Of a stretch of DNA of 64,000 bases, positions 1 through 8,216 are shown in pieces. The stretch comes from Streptomyces sp. GQFP (GTDB lineage: Bacteria > Actinomycetota > Actinomycetes > Streptomycetales > Streptomycetaceae), in NCBI RefSeq assembly GCF_021545335.1, contig NZ_CP089312.1, positions 5,518,001 through 5,582,000 on the forward strand, written 5' to 3'. The position numbers were made by a program, and so were the translations under genes. A model generated the notes under the pieces. That model ran no database searches. It saw only the letters and a program-made list of their open reading frames with translations, and was not told the DNA's origin. Numbering within the stretch: the stretch's first letter is position 1; each line of letters starts with the position of its first letter.

Positions 1-223
1 CGAGCAGGGTGGCGGTGGCTGCGGGCTGCTCGTACGGGGCCTGCTGGACCTGCGCCGGTTCCTGGTACGCGGGCTGCTGGACCGTCGGCGGCTCGTACGC
101 CGGCGGGGGCGGCCACTCGGGGTTCACGGGAGAGGAGGCAACGGGCTGCTGGGGGTACGCGGACTGCGGCTCGTGGCCCTGGGGGGTCTCGTACTCGCCG
201 CTGCGGCGGAAGCTCTCGGTCAT
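1..223 (-). CDS. N-terminal fragment, probable HtrA-like serine protease
   Basis: Only the first 74 codons lie in the window. They read MTESFRRSGEYE and then a Pro/Gln/Tyr-rich cytoplasmic tail with AYEPP, QQPAY and YEQP motifs and no folded domain. Such tails precede the transmembrane segment of actinobacterial trypsin-like (S1C) proteases. The position beside the LacI gene and glnR matches the protease gene I remember there in S. coelicolor, so the family call rests on gene order. A kinase or another membrane protein is possible. The ATG at 223 has only a G-rich stretch upstream as a ribosome site. Confidence 0.45.
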   Translation of the reverse strand, partial: MTESFRRSGEYETPQGHEPQSAYPQQPVASSPVNPEWPPPPAYEPPTVQQPAYQEPAQVQQAPYEQPAATATLL

Positions 224-355
224 GGAACAGAGCTTGTCGCCCCCGCATGAGAGCTGACTGAGTGCTCCCTGAGAAGCACGGCAGAACCTCGTATGCCCGA
301 AATAAAGACCCGCGCCGACCGCCTGCGGACCTGCGGAAACCCCCGTCCGGGGCGG

Positions 356-1381
356 CTATTCGCAGCCGCAGGAACGACGTACGACCAACCGCGAAGGGAA
401 CTGTTTCAGCCGCTCCCGGCGGGAACCGGCCACCCGTACGCCGTCGTCGAGGACCAGGTCCACGGCCGCGCGGGCCATGGCCGGGCGGTCGGAGGCGACG
501 GTGGTGAGGGGCGGGTCCGCGAGGGCCGCTTCCTTGATGTCGTCGAAGCCGGCCACCGCCAGCTCGCCGGGTACGTCGATCCGCAGCTCGCGGGCCGCGC
601 GCAGCAGGCCGATCGCCTGGTCGTCGGTGGAGCAGAAGATGGCCGGGGGGCGGGTGGCCGGGTCGGCGAGGATCTCCAGGGCGGCCTTGTAGGCGTCGTA
701 CCGGTTGTAGAGGACCTGGTAGAGGCGGCCCTCCGTGGAGACGCCGGCCTCGTCCATCGCGCGTCGCCAGCCCTGGACGTGGTCGGAGACCGGGTCGCCG
801 ACCGCGGGGGTCTCGGCGGTGCCGCCGATACAGGCGACGTACTCGTAGCCGTGCTCCAGCAGGTGGCGGACGGCGAGGTGGGCGCCGCCGATGTCGTCCG
901 TGACGACGGCGACGTCGTCTATCGCCTCGGGGCGTTCGTGCAGCAGGACGACCCGGGCGTCCCAGGCGTCGATCTCCGCCGCCGCGTTGTCGCTCATGGC
1001 GTGGCTGACCAGGATCAGCCCGGAGACCCGCATCCCGAGGAAGGCCCGCAGATAGTGGACCTCGCGCTCGGCGACGTAGTCGGAGTTGCCGACCAGCACC
1101 ATCTTTCCGCGCTCGGACGCGGCCTGTTCGACCGCGTGCGCCATCTCCCCGAAGAAGGGCTGGCGCGCGTCCGGCACGATCAGGCCTATGAGGTCCGTGC
1201 GCCGCGATGCCATCGCCTGGGCGACTCGGTCGGGCCGGTACCCCAGTTCCTTGATCGCGGCGAGGACACGCTCGCGCGTGGCCGGGGCAACCGGCCGGGG
1301 TCCGTTGTTGATGACATAGCTGACGACGGCAGTCGACGTCCCTGCCAGTCGCGCTACGTCATCCCTGGTTACCTTGGCCAC
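356..1381 (-). CDS. LacI-family transcriptional regulator
   Basis: The 341-residue protein starts MAKVTRDDVARLAG, the classic LacI helix-turn-helix (residues 4-24), with the hinge helix around 47-57. A periplasmic-binding-protein-like effector domain follows from about residue 62, including the DDIGGAHLAVRHLL and CSTDDQAIGLL segments. Length is normal for LacI repressors (330-350). The C-terminus ends SCGCE. No sugar gene is adjacent: it lies between the protease gene and glnR, all on the minus strand, so the effector and targets cannot be inferred. The family normally represses by binding palindromic operators. Confidence 0.9.
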   Translation of the reverse strand: MAKVTRDDVARLAGTSTAVVSYVINNGPRPVAPATRERVLAAIKELGYRPDRVAQAMASRRTDLIGLIVPDARQPFFGEMAHAVEQAASERGKMVLVGNSDYVAEREVHYLRAFLGMRVSGLILVSHAMSDNAAAEIDAWDARVVLLHERPEAIDDVAVVTDDIGGAHLAVRHLLEHGYEYVACIGGTAETPAVGDPVSDHVQGWRRAMDEAGVSTEGRLYQVLYNRYDAYKAALEILADPATRPPAIFCSTDDQAIGLLRAARELRIDVPGELAVAGFDDIKEAALADPPLTTVASDRPAMARAAVDLVLDDGVRVAGSRRERLKQFPSRLVVRRSCGCE

Positions 1382-1488
1382 GCGCGGAGTCTACGCGGAT
1401 GGACCCGCTCTGGGCAGGGCGTAAGGACTTCGTTACTACCCGCCCGGAGCGCGGACCATGCCGTGCGCCGTCACGCGTGTACCGGCGG

Positions 1489-2289
1489 TCAGGCCTCGGC
1501 GGTGACCTCGGCGGACTCCTCCACGGCGTCCAGGGCGGCCGAATCGCCCGTGGTGCCCGCATCCTCCGACTTCGCGAGGGCCGCCTTGGCCTTCGCCTCG
1601 TCGCTCGCGCGGTCGCCCTTCTCCGGCGTAACGAATCGATAACCGACGTTCCGGACGGTCCCGATCAGCGACTCGTGCTCGGGTCCGAGCTTCGCGCGCA
1701 GCCGTCGTACGTGCACGTCGACCGTGCGGGTGCCGCCGAAGTAGTCGTAGCCCCAGACCTCCTGGAGGAGCTGCGCGCGTGTGAAGACGCGGCCCGGGTG
1801 CTGGGCGAGGTACTTCAGCAGCTCGAACTCCTTGAAGGTGAGGTCGAGGACCCGGCCCTTCAGTTTCGCGCTGTACGTCGCCTCGTCGACCGAGAGGTCG
1901 CCGTTGCGGATCTCCATGGGGGAGTCGTCGTTGACGATCTGCTGGCGGCCCATGGCCAGCCGCAGTCGCGCCTCGACCTCGGCCGGACCGGCCGTGTCGA
2001 GCAGTACGTCGTCGATGCCCCAGTCGGCGGTGACGGCCGCGAGGCCGCCCTCGGTGACGACGAGGATCAGCGGACAGCCGGGTCCGGTGGAGCGGAGGAG
2101 CTGACACAGGCTGCGCACCTGGGGCAGATCACGCCGGCCGTCGATCAGGATGACGTCGGCACCGGGGGTGTCGACGAGAGCGGGTCCCTCGGCCGGAGCG
2201 ACGCGCACGTTGTGCAGCAGCAGGCCGAGGGCCGGAAGCACCTCGGTCGACGGCTGAAGGGCATTGGTCAGGAGCAGCAGAGAACTCAT
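1489..2289 (-). CDS. glnR: GlnR, global nitrogen regulator (OmpR-type response regulator)
   Basis: The 266-residue protein has an N-terminal receiver-like domain (about 1-115, with VILIDGRRDL) and a C-terminal OmpR winged helix (about 130-225; YLAQHPGRVFTRAQLLQEVWGYDYFGGTRTVDVHVRRLR). This is the actinobacterial GlnR, which controls glnA, amtB, nirB and other nitrogen genes, and no histidine kinase is adjacent. The start at 2289 is chosen over an upstream in-frame ATG because GGAGGA lies about 10 nt before it. The C-terminus has an acidic/Ala tail (AALDAVEESAEVTAEA). Transcription diverges from the hydrolase gene at 2475. Confidence 0.95.
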   Translation of the reverse strand: MSSLLLLTNALQPSTEVLPALGLLLHNVRVAPAEGPALVDTPGADVILIDGRRDLPQVRSLCQLLRSTGPGCPLILVVTEGGLAAVTADWGIDDVLLDTAGPAEVEARLRLAMGRQQIVNDDSPMEIRNGDLSVDEATYSAKLKGRVLDLTFKEFELLKYLAQHPGRVFTRAQLLQEVWGYDYFGGTRTVDVHVRRLRAKLGPEHESLIGTVRNVGYRFVTPEKGDRASDEAKAKAALAKSEDAGTTGDSAALDAVEESAEVTAEA

Positions 2290-2423
2290 ACGTCTGGTTC
2301 CTCCTCGGTCCCTGCGAGGACGTTTGCGGCACTGCGGCACTGCATGCACGATCCCGAAGCCTCGTACAACCCGCGGTCACCTTGAGTTTTCCGCTTCGTA
2401 TACAACGCGTTCGAAAGCACAAA

Positions 2424-2453
2424 AGGACTCGGGGGCTACGCTGCCCGAGTCCT
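2424..2453. promoter_or_regulatory. Perfect 10-bp hairpin in the divergent glnR/hydrolase region
   Basis: AGGACTCGGG (2424-2433) is repeated inverted as CCCGAGTCCT (2444-2453) around a 10-nt loop. A TACGCT -10-like box for the rightward gene lies in the loop. It could be an operator or a 5' leader hairpin; no U-tract follows, so a terminator is unlikely. Confidence 0.4.
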
Positions 2454-2474
2454 CTGCCCAGCAGAATAGCCCAC

Positions 2475-3338
2475 ATGAGCACTGGTCCGGCAGGTCATGT
2501 GACGCGATCTTTCACCGTCCCGAACTCTGAGACGGCTGATCGCACCCCTCTGCGAAGGTTTCTGAGCACTGACGACGGGGTGACGATCGATGCCGTATAC
2601 GAGCCGGGAGGCGTTGTATACGACGCTTCGACGCCATCTTCCGATCATCTGGCGTTCGTCGTCGCGCACGGTTTCACAGGGGATGTGGACCGCCCGCACG
2701 TTCGACGGGTGGCGGAGGCGTTCGCGCAGTACGGCGCCGTGGTGACGTTCTCCTTCCGGGGCCACGGCGCCTCGGGCGGACGTTCGACGGTCGGCGACCG
2801 CGAGGTCCTCGACCTCGCCGCCGCCGTCAGATGGGCACGTGAACTAGGGCACACCCGGGTCGCCACGGTCGGCTTCTCGATGGGCGGCTCGGTCGTGCTC
2901 CGGCACGCGGCGCTGTACGGGCCGAAGCACGAGGGGCGCACGGATGCGGTGTCGGACGCCGTGGTTTCGGTGAGTGCGCCGGCCCGTTGGTACTACCGGG
3001 GTACGGCCCCCATGCGCCGCGTGCACTGGCTGGTGACCCGCCCCGAGGGCCGCCTGCTGGGCCGCTACGGCCTCCGTACGCGCATCCACCACCGCGACTG
3101 GAACCCCGTACCCCTCTCCCCGGTGGAGGCGGTGCCCCGGATCGCGCCGACCCCGCTCCTCATCGTCCACGGCGACCGCGACGGCTACTTCCCGGTGGAC
3201 CACCCGCGGATGCTCGCGGAGGCGGCGGGGGACGCGGGCGAACTGTGGCTGGAGCCGGGGATGGGTCACGCGGAGCACGCGGCGGACGACGAGCTGTTGC
3301 GGCGCATCGGGGACTGGGCTGTCGCACAGGCGGGCTAG
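2475..3338 (+). CDS. Alpha/beta hydrolase
   Basis: A 287-residue serine hydrolase of the alpha/beta fold, probably cytoplasmic since no signal peptide is seen. FVVAHGFTGD supplies the oxyanion-hole strand. The nucleophile elbow is GFSMGG (Ser near residue 138), an acid residue lies in VHGDRDGYFP, and the final histidine is in GMGHAEHA. ATG 2475 was chosen because the longer reading frame from 2382 runs through the promoter and hairpin. No clear Shine-Dalgarno is visible. Substrate unknown. It diverges from glnR and is followed 39 bp later by the MoaD-like gene. Confidence 0.85.
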   Translation: MSTGPAGHVTRSFTVPNSETADRTPLRRFLSTDDGVTIDAVYEPGGVVYDASTPSSDHLAFVVAHGFTGDVDRPHVRRVAEAFAQYGAVVTFSFRGHGASGGRSTVGDREVLDLAAAVRWARELGHTRVATVGFSMGGSVVLRHAALYGPKHEGRTDAVSDAVVSVSAPARWYYRGTAPMRRVHWLVTRPEGRLLGRYGLRTRIHHRDWNPVPLSPVEAVPRIAPTPLLIVHGDRDGYFPVDHPRMLAEAAGDAGELWLEPGMGHAEHAADDELLRRIGDWAVAQAG

Positions 3339-3377
3339 CCTGAGTGATGTCACAGCCGATTGATTGAGGAAGCAGAG

Positions 3378-3632
3378 ATGCCAAAGGTCACGGTGCGCTA
3401 CTGGGCCGCCGCGAAGGCCGCGGCCGGGGTCGCCGAGGAGCCGTACGACGCGGCCACCCTCGCCGAGGCGCTCGACGAGGTCCGCGAGCGACACCCCGGC
3501 GAACTCGTCCGCGTCCTGCGCCGATGCTCGTTCCTCATCGACGGTGACCCCGTGGGCACCCGCGAACATGAGACGGTACGGCTGGCCGAGGGCGGCACGG
3601 TCGAGGTGCTCCCGCCGTTCGCAGGAGGGTGA
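3378..3632 (+). CDS. MoaD/ThiS-family sulfur carrier protein
   Basis: An 84-residue beta-grasp protein beginning MPKVTVRYWAAAKAAAG and ending in the diagnostic PPFAGG. In MoaD and ThiS the C-terminal Gly-Gly is adenylated and converted to a thiocarboxylate for sulfur transfer. GAGGAAG upstream fixes the start at ATG 3378 rather than the ATG 18 nt earlier. It is 10 bp ahead of the following membrane-protein gene, so the two probably share a transcript. No moaE or thiG is nearby, so molybdopterin, thiamine or another thiolation role cannot be chosen from context, although a sulfurtransferase lies 2.6 kb downstream. Confidence 0.85.
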   Translation: MPKVTVRYWAAAKAAAGVAEEPYDAATLAEALDEVRERHPGELVRVLRRCSFLIDGDPVGTREHETVRLAEGGTVEVLPPFAGG

Positions 3633-3642
3633 GCGCAGGGCT

Positions 3643-4773
3643 ATGAGCGACCAGCAGCAGCCGTATGGGCAGCAGTACGAGGGCCAGTACGAGGGCCAGT
3701 ACGAGGGCCAGTACGGCGACGCGTACCAGAGCCAGAACCAGAGCCAGAACCAGGGTTACGACCCGTATCAGCAGCAACAGCAGCAGCCTCAGGCGCAGGC
3801 CTGGCCCGGGCAGCAGCAGGCGTACGACGAGGCGCAGGCGCAGCAGTACACGCAGCAGTGGCAGGGTCAGACCTGGGAGACCCAGATGCAGGCCCCGGTG
3901 ACGGCTCTGGCGGAGGTGCCGGAGGTGCCGGAGACTCCGTACCTGCCGCCGCAGAGCGCTGCCGGGGACACCGGGGACACCGGGTACGGGCCCGCCACGG
4001 TCGCGGGCAACGCCCGGATCACCGACGCGCAGCGGGCGCGCCTCGAAGGGCGTTCGCCGATCATCGAGCCCGGGATGCAGCCCGCCGCCCTCACGGCGGT
4101 GCTGGGGCTGTTCCTGTCCGGTACGGCGGCCATCGGGTCGTACGCGCTGGTCGTGCCGCTCGTCGTCCTCCAGGCGGTCACCGCGGCCGGCTGGTTCCGG
4201 CTGAACGGCATGTGGCCGGCCCGGCAGGGCATCGCCCTCGCCTTCGCGGGCGGGCTCACGGCGGACGTGGCCCTGCTGGCGGCGGGGCGCGAGAACGGTC
4301 CTGCGGCGATCCTCGGCACGCTCGCTGTCTGGGTCCTGCTGACCCTGGTCCTCCAGCTCCGGTCCCACGCGGATCCGGACACCCGGATGTCCGGCCTGAT
4401 GGCGACGGTCGCCTCGGCGGCGCTGACGATCATCGCGGCCGGTCACCTCGCGGCGGACCCGGACGCGGTGAGCGTCGGGGCGGCCGCGGTCGCGGTGGCC
4501 GTGCTGGCCCGGGCGCTGCCGTTGCCGACGGCCGTCTCGGTGGTGGTTGCCCTGCTGGCGGCTGCGGGGGCCGGGGTGGCGGTCGGGGGGATGACGGGGC
4601 TGGGGAGCGAGGGTGCGTTCCTCGGGGTGGCGGCGGGGGTCTGCGCGCTCGTCGGACACCGGGTGGCCAGCTACGACTACCCGTCGCGGTTCGTGCACTT
4701 CACGGCAGGGGTGGCGCTGCCGTTGGCGGCGGCTGCTCCGGCGGTGTATTTGGTGGGGCGGGCGTTGGCCTGA
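3643..4773 (+). CDS. Polytopic membrane protein with Gln-rich N-terminal tail
   Basis: 376 residues. The first ~120 are a disordered Gln/Tyr-rich tail containing QYEG repeats, encoded by a tandem 12-nt GAGGGCCAGTAC repeat at about 3679-3714, then runs of Gln. After NARITDAQRARLEGRSP the protein becomes hydrophobic, with roughly eight membrane segments (residues about 145-376). I recognise no catalytic motif. The start ATG 3643 follows GGAGGGTGAGCGCAGGGCT. It resembles conserved streptomycete membrane proteins of unknown function found between the MoaD-like and LmeA-like genes. Confidence 0.8.
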   Translation: MSDQQQPYGQQYEGQYEGQYEGQYGDAYQSQNQSQNQGYDPYQQQQQQPQAQAWPGQQQAYDEAQAQQYTQQWQGQTWETQMQAPVTALAEVPEVPETPYLPPQSAAGDTGDTGYGPATVAGNARITDAQRARLEGRSPIIEPGMQPAALTAVLGLFLSGTAAIGSYALVVPLVVLQAVTAAGWFRLNGMWPARQGIALAFAGGLTADVALLAAGRENGPAAILGTLAVWVLLTLVLQLRSHADPDTRMSGLMATVASAALTIIAAGHLAADPDAVSVGAAAVAVAVLARALPLPTAVSVVVALLAAAGAGVAVGGMTGLGSEGAFLGVAAGVCALVGHRVASYDYPSRFVHFTAGVALPLAAAAPAVYLVGRALA

Positions 4774-4778
4774 GGGAT

Positions 4779-5088
4779 TTTCCTCGCCCCCGCCGCCCCT
4801 ACCCGTCCCATCCTTCTGGGGGCTGCCGCCCCCAGACCCCCGCTCCGGCCCTGAACGGGCCTTGTCCTCAAACGCCGGACGGGCTAAAAGATCAAGCCCC
4901 GGCTGGCACCATCCAGCCCGTCCGGCGTTTGAGGACGAGCGCGTTCAGCGCGACTTTCCCACCCACCCGCCTGCCACCACCTCCCAGCCTGTCCGGCGTT
5001 TGAGGACGAGGCCGTTCAGGCCGACAGCGGGGGTTTGGGGGCGCAGCCCCCAGGGATGGGACGGGTAGGGGCGGCGGGGGCGAGGAAA
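4779..5088. repeat. Palindromic intergenic element, copy A
   Basis: This fills the 354-bp gap between genes. The outer arms are perfect 35-bp inverted repeats (4779-4813 and 5054-5088; TTTCCTCGCCCCCGCC...). Inside are a GGGGGCTGC-type inverted pair and three copies of the motif GTCCGGCGTTTGAGGAC, one reversed (about 4863) and two direct (about 4919 and 4989). A second, shorter copy of the same architecture lies at 18615-18830. No reading frame is supported. It could act as a bidirectional terminator or be a MITE/REP-like element. Confidence 0.8.
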
Positions 5089-5127
5089 GTTGCCCGGTGG
5101 AGGCGCCCCCCGGGTACCGTCGCGCAC

Positions 5128-5859
5128 ATGCGTGCATTCCGAATACTCCTCATCGTGGCCGTCGTCCTCGGCGGCCTCTTCGTGATCGCCGACCGCGTCG
5201 CCGTCGGCTTCGCGGAGGACGAGGTCGCGGACCGCCTCAAGGCCAGCGAGGGGCTGGCCACCACCCCGGACGTGTCGATCAAGGGCTTCCCCTTCCTCAC
5301 CCAGGTCGCCGGCGGCGAACTCGACGACGTCGAGGTCGGCATCAAGGACTACGAGGCCGACACCGGAGTCTCCGGCCAGAGCATCCGCATCGACGACCTG
5401 AACGCCCAGATGCGCGGCGTCGAGTTCACCGGCGACTACAGCTCCGCCACCGCGGCCACCGCCACCGGCAGCGCGACCATCTCCTACGACCAGCTCCTCA
5501 AGGCCGCCAACGCGCAGGAGGCCCAGTTGCCGCTGGGCATCACCGCGAAGGTCGTCGGCCTCTCCGACGGCGGCAACGGCAAGATCAAGGTCGCCGTCGA
5601 GGTGAGCACCCTGAAGCAGCCCGTGTACCTGCTCAGCAGCGTCACCGTCGTCGACGGGAACACCGTCCGGGTGAGCGCCGACTCGATCCCCAGCCTGGAC
5701 GACGACGTCCAGCTCGCCGACGCCGAGGTCCAGTCGATCGCCGACTTCGAGCAGAAGATCGAGGGCCTGCCCGGCGGCATCGAGCTGGACTCGGTCGAGG
5801 CGGGGAAGACCGGTGTGGACATCTCGGTGAAGGGTTCGAACGTCAGCCTGGCGGGGTAG
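5128..5859 (+). CDS. LmeA-like DUF2993 protein
   Basis: A 243-residue DUF2993 protein. It begins MRAFRILLIVAVVLGGLFV, a signal anchor or signal peptide (about 1-22), then ADRVAVGFAEDEVADRLKASEGL and the family segment SIKGFPFLTQVAGGELDDV. The remainder is beta-rich (TAKVVGLSDGGNGKIKVAVEV; GIELDSVEAGKTGVDISVKG). Mycobacterial LmeA is a periplasmic lipid-binding protein needed for lipomannan maturation; the streptomycete role is unproven. Start 5128 is preferred because upstream in-frame codons lie inside repeat copy A. Confidence 0.85.
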   Translation: MRAFRILLIVAVVLGGLFVIADRVAVGFAEDEVADRLKASEGLATTPDVSIKGFPFLTQVAGGELDDVEVGIKDYEADTGVSGQSIRIDDLNAQMRGVEFTGDYSSATAATATGSATISYDQLLKAANAQEAQLPLGITAKVVGLSDGGNGKIKVAVEVSTLKQPVYLLSSVTVVDGNTVRVSADSIPSLDDDVQLADAEVQSIADFEQKIEGLPGGIELDSVEAGKTGVDISVKGSNVSLAG

Positions 5860-6082
5860 GACGCGTCAGGCCGACAACTGCCGCCCGGGGCGGGAGCGTC
5901 CAACTGGCGAGACGGGACTGTCCGTACAGCAGATGGGACGACGGGCGCACGCCCGCTGCCCCGGCCCGTACCCCTGCGGCGAGGGCACCTCTCCCCCCTC
6001 GCATCCCACATTGTGGACGATCGCATCTCACCATGCGACATGCCGGTGACATCCCCGGCAATCCGTCCCTACGATCGACGCT

Positions 6083-6163
6083 ATGCAGCGACAGGCGGAC
6101 CTCACGAAGCGGCGGGCAGTAGACCTGTGCCGCGTCGCCGCCATGCTCTGTCGCCCTTTCTGA
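6083..6163 (+). CDS. Cysteine-containing leader peptide upstream of the sulfurtransferase
   Basis: A 26-codon ORF whose core reads RRAVDLCRVAAMLCR, ending Pro-Phe. It matches the small leader peptides (basic stretch, VDLCRV, then LCR) that sit ahead of sulfur-assimilation genes in streptomycetes. Cysteines are codons 16 and 23. The stop is 126 bp before the sulfurtransferase start, leaving room for an alternative RNA structure. By analogy with cysteine-responsive uORFs in mycobacteria, translation of the Cys codons could sense charged tRNA-Cys. That mechanism is inference; the peptide and its position are seen directly. Confidence 0.75.
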   Translation: MQRQADLTKRRAVDLCRVAAMLCRPF

Positions 6164-6289
6164 GCGGAAGCGCGCGGCCTCAGCGGCCCACCCCCTTCCG
6201 TATCCCCGGCGCCCTCACCCAAGGGCCCTGTGCGCCAGTCGCACCCCCTGCCACACCTGCCCCCGCACCTGCCCCGGAGGAGAAAAAGC

Positions 6290-7129
6290 ATGAGCCGCAG
6301 CGATGTACTGGTCGACGCCGACTGGGTCGAGGCCAACCTCGACAACGCCGACATCGCCATCGTCGAGGTGGACGAGGACACGTCCGCCTACGAGAAGAAC
6401 CACATCCGAGGCGCCATCCGGATCGACTGGACCAAGGACCTCCAGGACCCGGTCCGCCGTGACTTCATCGACCAGGAGGGCTTCGAGAAGCTCCTCTCGG
6501 CGAAGGGCATCGGCAACGACACCCTGGTCGTCCTCTACGGCGGCAACAACAACTGGTTCGCCTCGTACGCCTACTGGTACTTCAAGCTGTACGGCCACGA
6601 CAGCGTGAAGCTGCTCGACGGCGGCCGCAAGAAGTGGGAGCTGGACGCCCGCGAGCTGGTGGAAGAGGTTCCCTCGCGTCCCGCCACCGACTACAAGGCC
6701 AAGCCGCAGGACAAGTCCATCCGCGCCTTCCGCGACGACGTGGTGGCGGCCATCGGCTCGCAGAACCTGGTCGACGTACGCTCGCCCGACGAGTTCAGCG
6801 GCAAGCTGCTCGCGCCTGCCCACCTCCCGCAGGAGCAGTCGCAGCGCCCGGGCCACGTCCCGTCCGCCCGCAACATCCCGTGGTCGAAGAACGCCAACGA
6901 CGACGGCACCTTCAAGTCGGACGACGAGCTGAAGGAGCTCTACGCCGAGGAGCAGGTGGACCTGGCGAAGGACACCATCGCCTACTGCCGCATCGGTGAG
7001 CGTTCCGCGCTCACCTGGTTCGTCCTGCACGAGCTGCTCGGCGTGGAGAACGTCAAGAACTACGACGGCTCCTGGACCGAGTACGGCAGCCTGGTCGGCG
7101 TCCCGATCGAGCTCGGCGCCAACAAGTAA
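6290..7129 (+). CDS. Thiosulfate/3-mercaptopyruvate sulfurtransferase (tandem rhodanese)
   Basis: 279 residues with two rhodanese domains. The N-terminal one (about 1-145) is inactive-like: VDADWVEANLDN, then GGNNNWFASYAYWYFKLYGH. The C-terminal one (about 160-279) carries the active-site loop CRIGERS with catalytic Cys233. It transfers sulfane sulfur from thiosulfate or mercaptopyruvate to cyanide or thiol acceptors in the cytoplasm. GGAGGAG sits 7 nt before ATG 6290. The upstream Cys-rich leader peptide suggests control by cysteine supply, and the downstream DUF1416 gene is the usual partner in actinobacteria. Confidence 0.92.
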   Translation: MSRSDVLVDADWVEANLDNADIAIVEVDEDTSAYEKNHIRGAIRIDWTKDLQDPVRRDFIDQEGFEKLLSAKGIGNDTLVVLYGGNNNWFASYAYWYFKLYGHDSVKLLDGGRKKWELDARELVEEVPSRPATDYKAKPQDKSIRAFRDDVVAAIGSQNLVDVRSPDEFSGKLLAPAHLPQEQSQRPGHVPSARNIPWSKNANDDGTFKSDDELKELYAEEQVDLAKDTIAYCRIGERSALTWFVLHELLGVENVKNYDGSWTEYGSLVGVPIELGANK

Positions 7130-7194
7130 GCGAACCCCCGTACACCCCGACCGGCCTTCCCTGCCGTCCGGTCAGACCCCTCTTGGAGTAAGAC

Positions 7195-7482
7195 ATGTGT
7201 GGAGCGAAGGCCGGCGGCCCGGACGCCTCGACGATCAAGCCCGGTGAGACCACGATCCAGGGTCAGGTGACCCGCGACGGCGAGCCGGTGGTCGGATACG
7301 TCCGCCTGCTGGACTCGACCGGCGAGTTCACCGCCGAGGTCCCGACCTCGGCGACCGGACAGTTCCGCTTCTACGCGGCCGAGGGCACGTGGACCGTCCG
7401 GGCCCTCGTCCCCGGCGGCACGGCGGACCGCACGGTCGTCGCCCAGACGGGCGGCCTCGCCGAGGTCGCGATCGCCGTCTGA
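7195..7482 (+). CDS. DUF1416 protein, sulfurtransferase partner
   Basis: A 95-residue DUF1416 protein beginning MCGAKAGGPDAS. It has an N-terminal Cys-Gly and a predicted all-beta domain resembling carboxypeptidase-regulatory or transthyretin-like folds (GQVTRDGEPVVGYVRLLDSTGEFTAEVPT). It lies 65 bp after the sulfurtransferase stop with its own GGAG site, and the two genes are neighbours across many actinobacteria. The conserved Cys2 may accept sulfur, but that is inference. Confidence 0.85.
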   Translation: MCGAKAGGPDASTIKPGETTIQGQVTRDGEPVVGYVRLLDSTGEFTAEVPTSATGQFRFYAAEGTWTVRALVPGGTADRTVVAQTGGLAEVAIAV

Positions 7483-7558
7483 CACCCGGTGTCCGAAGGG
7501 CCGCATCCCGTGGTTCCGGGGTGCGGCCCTTCGCCGCGTACGGGCCTACCCTGGACGT

Positions 7559-7819
7559 ATGTACGCGCGACGGCGGCACGTCTACTTCGCCATGATGGGA
7601 ACGTGCATCGGACTCTTCGTCCTGGCCTGGTCCGTCGTACGCCTGTGGTCGATGCCGGTGGCGGTGGGCATGTGTCTGGTGGCGATGGTGATCCCGCCCC
7701 TGGCGGCGATGACCGCCAACCGCCGCGGCCCGGACGACCGTTGGTGGGACGACCCGTCCGGCGACCCCAAGTCCGACGAGTGGTGGGACGAGCTGGACGG
7801 CAAGAAGCGGCACCAGTAA
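7559..7819 (+). CDS. DUF3099 small membrane protein
   Basis: 86 residues: a short basic N-terminus (MYARRRHVYFAMMG), two membrane helices (about 10-30 and 34-52) and an acidic, Trp-rich cytoplasmic tail (DDRWWDDP, DEWWDELDGKKRHQ). This matches the DUF3099 family of actinobacterial inner-membrane proteins of unknown function. The TACCCT box 9 nt before ATG 7559 suggests a short or absent leader. It is followed 10 bp later by the VOC gene and may be cotranscribed with it. Confidence 0.8.
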   Translation: MYARRRHVYFAMMGTCIGLFVLAWSVVRLWSMPVAVGMCLVAMVIPPLAAMTANRRGPDDRWWDDPSGDPKSDEWWDELDGKKRHQ

Positions 7820-7829
7820 GAAGGCGGGC

Positions 7830-8216
7830 ATGTCGCCTGCGAGGATCTCCACTGTGGTGCTCGACGCGCATGACGCGCACGAGCTGGCCGATTTCTATGT
7901 GCGTCTGCTCGGGTACGTCGTGCGGGCCGACGAACCCGACTGGGTCCTCATCGGCCCACCGCCCGGCGAGCAGGGCGTCTCGCTGGCCTTCGAGACCGAA
8001 CGTGCGTACGTCCCACCCGTGTGGCCCACCCGCAACCCCGGCGACCAGCAGATGATGCTCCACCTGGACATCGAGGTCGACGACCTGGAGGGGGAGACGG
8101 CGAGGGCGGTGTCGGAGGGCGCCCGCCTCCACGAGTACCAGCCCCAGGAGGACGTACGAGTCCTGCTGGACCCTTCCGGTCATCCCTTCTGCCTGTGGGC
8201 GCAGGCCATGCCCTGA
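7830..8216 (+). CDS. Glyoxalase/bleomycin-resistance (VOC) superfamily protein
   Basis: 128 residues with the VOC beta-alpha-beta-beta-beta layout. The first module is ISTVVLDAHDAHELADFYVRLLGY; the second starts QQMMLHLDIEVDDLEGE and ends DPSGHPFCLW. The conserved His in the second module and the final DPSGHPFCL are typical of the glyoxalase-like branch. Members bind a metal and small electrophiles or antibiotics; substrate unknown here. Its TGA abuts the stop codon of the opposing RDD gene with no spacer. Confidence 0.85.
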   Translation: MSPARISTVVLDAHDAHELADFYVRLLGYVVRADEPDWVLIGPPPGEQGVSLAFETERAYVPPVWPTRNPGDQQMMLHLDIEVDDLEGETARAVSEGARLHEYQPQEDVRVLLDPSGHPFCLWAQAMP

